A DNA stretch of 64,000 bases from JABDGM01 sp046349975 (GTDB lineage: Bacteria; Planctomycetota; Planctomycetia; Pirellulales; Lacipirellulaceae). The notes beneath the pieces are model-generated. The model worked only from the letters and a program-made list of their open reading frames with translations, searched no databases and had not been told where the DNA came from. The position numbers and the translations under genes are program-made. Location: assembly GCA_046349975.1 (NCBI GenBank), contig JAXMBH010000001.1:124001-188000 (forward strand), read 5' to 3'. Positions 61,308-64,000 of the stretch are shown here, in pieces. Position 1 is the stretch's first letter, and the number at the start of each line of letters is the position of its first letter.

Positions 61308-61823
61308 CTAAACCACCCGCACCGACGTCAACTTCCCCATCGGCAGCACCACGTACGATCCCTTGAACGAAACCGCCGGCGTCTCATAGCCCGCGATCTC
61401 CACAGCCAGCTCCAGCTTCGCCTGGCCCTTGTCGTCGAGCATATCGATGAAGTGCTGCGTCTCGGCCGGCGTCACCGGCCGGCACTGGGCGTAAATCTCC
61501 GACGACGTCACCGGCTGCAGATACTTGATATTGCTGCGGTGAATCACAATGTTCCCGACTCGCCCCAACTGCCGCAGCAGCAGAAACACGTATCCCCAAC
61601 CGGCAATCGTGCACAGCGCGTTGAGACTGCCCGCAAACGCGGTCTGCTGATGGTTCCGATTCGGGTTAAGCGGCAGCCGCATCACCAGCCCGTCGAGCCC
61701 GCCCTCATGCACGTGAATGCCCATCTGCGTGCTCATTGGGATCTCGCGATCCAGCGTCGCTTGCAGCTCCTCCAGCGGCGTCAAACCGGCGGGGCTAATC
61801 AATTTGGCGGTGCTATCGACCAT
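61308..61823 (-). CDS. Hotdog-fold thioesterase-like protein (YiiD C-terminal type)
   Basis: 171 residues. RLPLNPNRNHQQTAFAGSLNALCTIAGWGY is the YiiD_C/thioesterase pattern (read in parts: NRNHQQTAFAGS, LNALCTIAGWGY). A central helix and strands IVIHRSNIKYLQPVTSSEIYA follow, with KGSYVVLP at the end. It probably acts on acyl-CoA or acyl-ACP; the substrate is unknown. The gene is single, between a gene-free stretch and the outer-membrane protein gene. Confidence 0.8.
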   Translation of the reverse strand: MVDSTAKLISPAGLTPLEELQATLDREIPMSTQMGIHVHEGGLDGLVMRLPLNPNRNHQQTAFAGSLNALCTIAGWGYVFLLLRQLGRVGNIVIHRSNIKYLQPVTSSEIYAQCRPVTPAETQHFIDMLDDKGQAKLELAVEIAGYETPAVSFKGSYVVLPMGKLTSVRVV

Positions 61824-61900
61824 ATTTCACAACGAGGTGCGGGGCTCAAAGCGTCGCCGTCCATCCTAGTCAAACTCCCTTTTTCTCACTAGCCGAATCC

Positions 61901-61935
61901 CCCGACACCCGACACCCGACCCCCGACACCCGACA
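61901..61935. repeat. Heptamer array at the 3' end of the outer-membrane protein gene
   Basis: Units CCCGACA, CCCGACA, CCCGACC, CCCGACA, CCCGACA. The array stops one base before the stop codon (61937-61939). Confidence 0.92.
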
Positions 61936-61936
61936 C

Positions 61937-62947
61937 CTACAACTTCAGCAACAACAGCACCGAGTAATTCACCAAATGCGGTTCCGCCCCATTGGGCGTA
62001 CTGTCATACCGATCCGTCGCCGACACCTTCAAACTCAAATTCGACGGCTGCACGAGCAGCACTTCCCAACCCGTATCCGCCACCACGCGGTACTCGCCAA
62101 TCTGGTCCCACTCCGGGAAGTAATCGACCTTCGCATACACCTTCTGCGTCGCCCAAATCTGCTGGTTGTACTCGACCCCAAACAACGATTCCGGCACCCA
62201 CCGGTCATCGGGCCCGCCAAACTCGCGCGACACACCGCCGCCCACGCGACCAATCAGCTCGAGCTCCTTCTGATGAAAAAACCGATAGCCCACGCCCGTA
62301 TCCGCATTGGTCTGCACGTCGAACGCCTTGAACTCGTCGTAAAACACGTTGTTCGTCACGAACAGCGTCCACGGCGATTTCTCGTCCAGCAGCCAGTCAT
62401 TCCGCACGTCGAATTGCGCATTGTTTTGCGTCACATCGCCGCCGGCCGACGTGCGATTGTAATAGCTGCTCAAATCCAGCTTCGAAAAACGCGACTTCCG
62501 TTTGATGTAGCCGCCCGTCCGTAAGCTCAGCGAGTCCTGCGAGCCCGCCGATCCGTTGAGACCTAGCTCGACGCCCGAATCCCACGGAGCCGGCACGAGC
62601 AGAAACGCCTTCTCATACCACGTCGGCGGACGGTCATCGATCACGCCCGTGCCCGTTTTCTGATCCCCGATCACTCCGCTCTGCCCCGGGATCGGCGTCG
62701 TCACGCCATCGAGCATCAGCGTCGCCGGCGGCTCGGCCGTCGCCTCGATGGCCGTGCCCTCAGGCGGATGCCATGGTGTCGAATTGGCATCCGCAGGCGC
62801 TGGCAAAATCTCTGCCGCAGGCGCTGGCGTCGCCGCTGCGGCGCCGCCAACTGGCGGCGGCAACAGGCCTGCCGGCTGTGCGACCGCCCATGGCGCCGCG
62901 CCAAGCCACACCGCAATCAACCACATTAGCCGATGGCTTCGACCCAT
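61937..62947 (-). CDS. DUF481-like outer-membrane beta-barrel protein
   Basis: 336 residues from ATG 62947 (MGRSHRLMWLIAVWLG), signal peptide ending AVAQ. A Pro/Ala-rich segment (about 25-100) precedes a barrel with many amphipathic strands (SGVELGLNGSAGSQDSLSLR, NDWLLDEKSPWTLFVTNNVFYDE in parts, DTGVGYRFFHQKELEL, YNQQIWATQKVYAKVDYFPEW). It ends in NYSVLLLLKL. DUF481 proteins are salt-induced-type outer-membrane proteins. An in-frame start at 63004 is less likely. Confidence 0.82.
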   Translation of the reverse strand: MGRSHRLMWLIAVWLGAAPWAVAQPAGLLPPPVGGAAAATPAPAAEILPAPADANSTPWHPPEGTAIEATAEPPATLMLDGVTTPIPGQSGVIGDQKTGTGVIDDRPPTWYEKAFLLVPAPWDSGVELGLNGSAGSQDSLSLRTGGYIKRKSRFSKLDLSSYYNRTSAGGDVTQNNAQFDVRNDWLLDEKSPWTLFVTNNVFYDEFKAFDVQTNADTGVGYRFFHQKELELIGRVGGGVSREFGGPDDRWVPESLFGVEYNQQIWATQKVYAKVDYFPEWDQIGEYRVVADTGWEVLLVQPSNLSLKVSATDRYDSTPNGAEPHLVNYSVLLLLKL

Positions 62948-63357
62948 CGCGACCAAACTCCAACAGCGTCCATCGAACGACTGCGAACAACCCGATGCAA
63001 CCATTCGCCGCGGGGGCGCTGGCCCGGTTCAAAGCACTTCGAACCGTCGCTTGGCTCTCGCAGGCCCAGACGAAATGTCAGCACTCCCGCCCAAGTACGG
63101 GCCAAAGTTTGTACCGGAATCGTCCACGCGCCTCAACACTGATCGCGCTCAACCACGCCCCCCATTCAACAGTGCAGCCCCCACACCAGTACCGCTACCG
63201 CCGCCAGCACCGCCATCACAATTACCGGTTCTTCTTCTTCACTCCGGCCCAAACTCCACCTCAATAAAAAAAGCGGCCGAACTTCCTCAGAAGTCCGACC
63301 GCTGTACGTTTCACTTATCGCGAATGAAAAATCTCAGTCGCCCACTCGAGTTCAAGC
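62948..63357. other. Intergenic region, 410 bp
   Basis: No gene recognised. It contains the terminator at 63266-63303 for the YTV-like gene. The stretch 63120-63240 is rich in C/A and holds no repeat of note. Confidence 0.5.
63266..63303 (-). terminator. Rho-independent terminator of the YTV-like gene
   Basis: On the minus strand, stem AGCGGTCGGACTT / AAGTTCGGCCGCT (13 bp with two G-U pairs), 6-nt loop, then TTTTTTT. It lies 54 bp past the gene's stop. Confidence 0.88.
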
Positions 63358-64000
63358 TCAGTTGCAGCCGCAGCCGCCGCCACAACCACCACAGCTGCTT
63401 CCACAGCCGCCGCCGCAGCTGCTTCCACAACCGCCGCAGCCGCTGTTGCACGGCACTTCAACTTGCTTCTCGACCATCTTGCAAACCTTCACCTCGACCT
63501 CTTCGCTCACCTTCTTGGGAACGCAAACGGTGTAGGTCACGGTCTTGGTCTCGGGAACACACTCGTAATGGCAAACCTTGTACGTGCGGGTCCGCTCTTC
63601 CGGCTTGCACACGGTGTATTGAACTTCCTTCTCGCGTTGCTCGGTCTCCATCCGGCAAACCTTGTACTCGCAAGTACGGGTTTCCTGACGGGTCTTGCAA
63701 ACGTTCACCTTGCGAGTGCGCTCTTCTTGGCGGGTCTTGCACACGTTCACTGTACAGGTCCGCTCTTCTTGCACCATCTTGCACACCTTGCACTTGCGGG
63801 TCCGCTCTTCTTGGCGGGTCTTGCAAACCTTATACGTGCAGGGCACTTCTTCGGTCACTCGTTCGTAGACCGTGCATTGCACTTCCTTCTCGCTCTCTTC
63901 CGGAACCCACACGCGCTTGCACACGGTGTGCGTGCTGCCGCAGCCACCGCAGCCACCGCAGCCGTTGCTCTCGCAACCGCATTCGCCGCAGCCGCCGCAG
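63358..64000 (-). CDS. Cys-rich YTV-type repeat protein, N-terminus outside window
   Basis: About 214 residues visible; the frame stays open to the window edge. The visible N-side has CGGCGECGCESNGCGGCGG. Then come at least eight imperfect repeats with Cys at regular spacing (KVCKTRQEERTRK, YTVCKPEERTRTYKVC, PETKTVTYTVCVPKK). The tail is made of CGGCGSSCGGGCG-type runs. The YTVC/KxVC repeats match the Cys-rich YTV proteins proposed as major cell-wall proteins in Rhodopirellula. Heavy disulfide cross-linking at the cell surface is inferred. The signal peptide must lie beyond base 64000. Confidence 0.8.
   Translation of the reverse strand, partial: CGGCGECGCESNGCGGCGGCGSTHTVCKRVWVPEESEKEVQCTVYERVTEEVPCTYKVCKTRQEERTRKCKVCKMVQEERTCTVNVCKTRQEERTRKVNVCKTRQETRTCEYKVCRMETEQREKEVQYTVCKPEERTRTYKVCHYECVPETKTVTYTVCVPKKVSEEVEVKVCKMVEKQVEVPCNSGCGGCGSSCGGGCGSSCGGCGGGCGCN

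Overview
The window looks like a chromosomal segment of a GC-rich planctomycete, most likely of the Pirellulales. The basis is a set of lineage-typical families: a DUF1598 protein, an SHD1-domain protein, a DUF1573 protein, a PEP-CTERM protein with a dockerin-like segment, DUF11 lipoproteins, a Cys-rich protein resembling planctomycete YTV wall proteins, Tat-exported Gfo/Idh/MocA and NHL proteins, and a MoxR/DUF58/VWA cluster. Shine-Dalgarno sites are weak or absent at many starts. I saw no tRNA, rRNA, CRISPR array or transposase. Two genes run off the edges: hppA at the left and the YTV-like gene at the right.

Layout. 1-11.5 kb: membrane pyrophosphatase, polymerase III delta', a zinc-ribbon membrane protein, then a leftward block of thioredoxin/NHL protein, tyrA, purL and purQ. 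11.8-19.5 kb: envelope proteins (DUF1573, beta-barrel, PEP-CTERM, SHD1) and hemG. 20-24 kb: a PAS-GAF-receiver regulator behind a clear promoter, a metallophosphoesterase and a methyltransferase. 24-32 kb: a leftward moxR / small membrane protein / DUF58 / BatA-like operon plus a larger VWA protein, interrupted by a 448-bp element that carries a four-helix-bundle (23S-IVP type) gene between 33-bp inverted repeats. 32-36.5 kb: oxidoreductase, sugar isomerase, a VapBC-type pair and an NHL protein. 36.7-38.5 kb: a TsaC/arginine-phosphatase-like fusion followed by rpiB. 38.7-43.4 kb: small unknown genes and a Ser/Thr kinase with a degenerate receiver. 43.7-55 kb: a large secreted protein, glycerate kinase, a broken ParE-type toxin with its antitoxin, DUF1598, a DUF11 lipoprotein with a 3' frameshift and a LigD-phosphoesterase-like protein. 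55.3-60.5 kb: lysS, LolC/E-type permease, LolD-type ATPase and a class IV aminotransferase. 61-64 kb: thioesterase, outer-membrane protein and the Cys-rich YTV-like protein.

The strongest signal that gene families do not explain is a set of short tandem arrays scattered through the window. Nearly all have a 7-bp period (two loci have 8), yet the unit sequence differs at every locus. They sit against start or stop codons, inside purL in frame, as an inverted pair forming a hairpin after lysS, and as the two arms that bracket the four-helix-bundle gene. The period resembles the heptanucleotide STRR repeats known from filamentous cyanobacteria. At least three separate REP-like palindromic families are also present, each in two copies.
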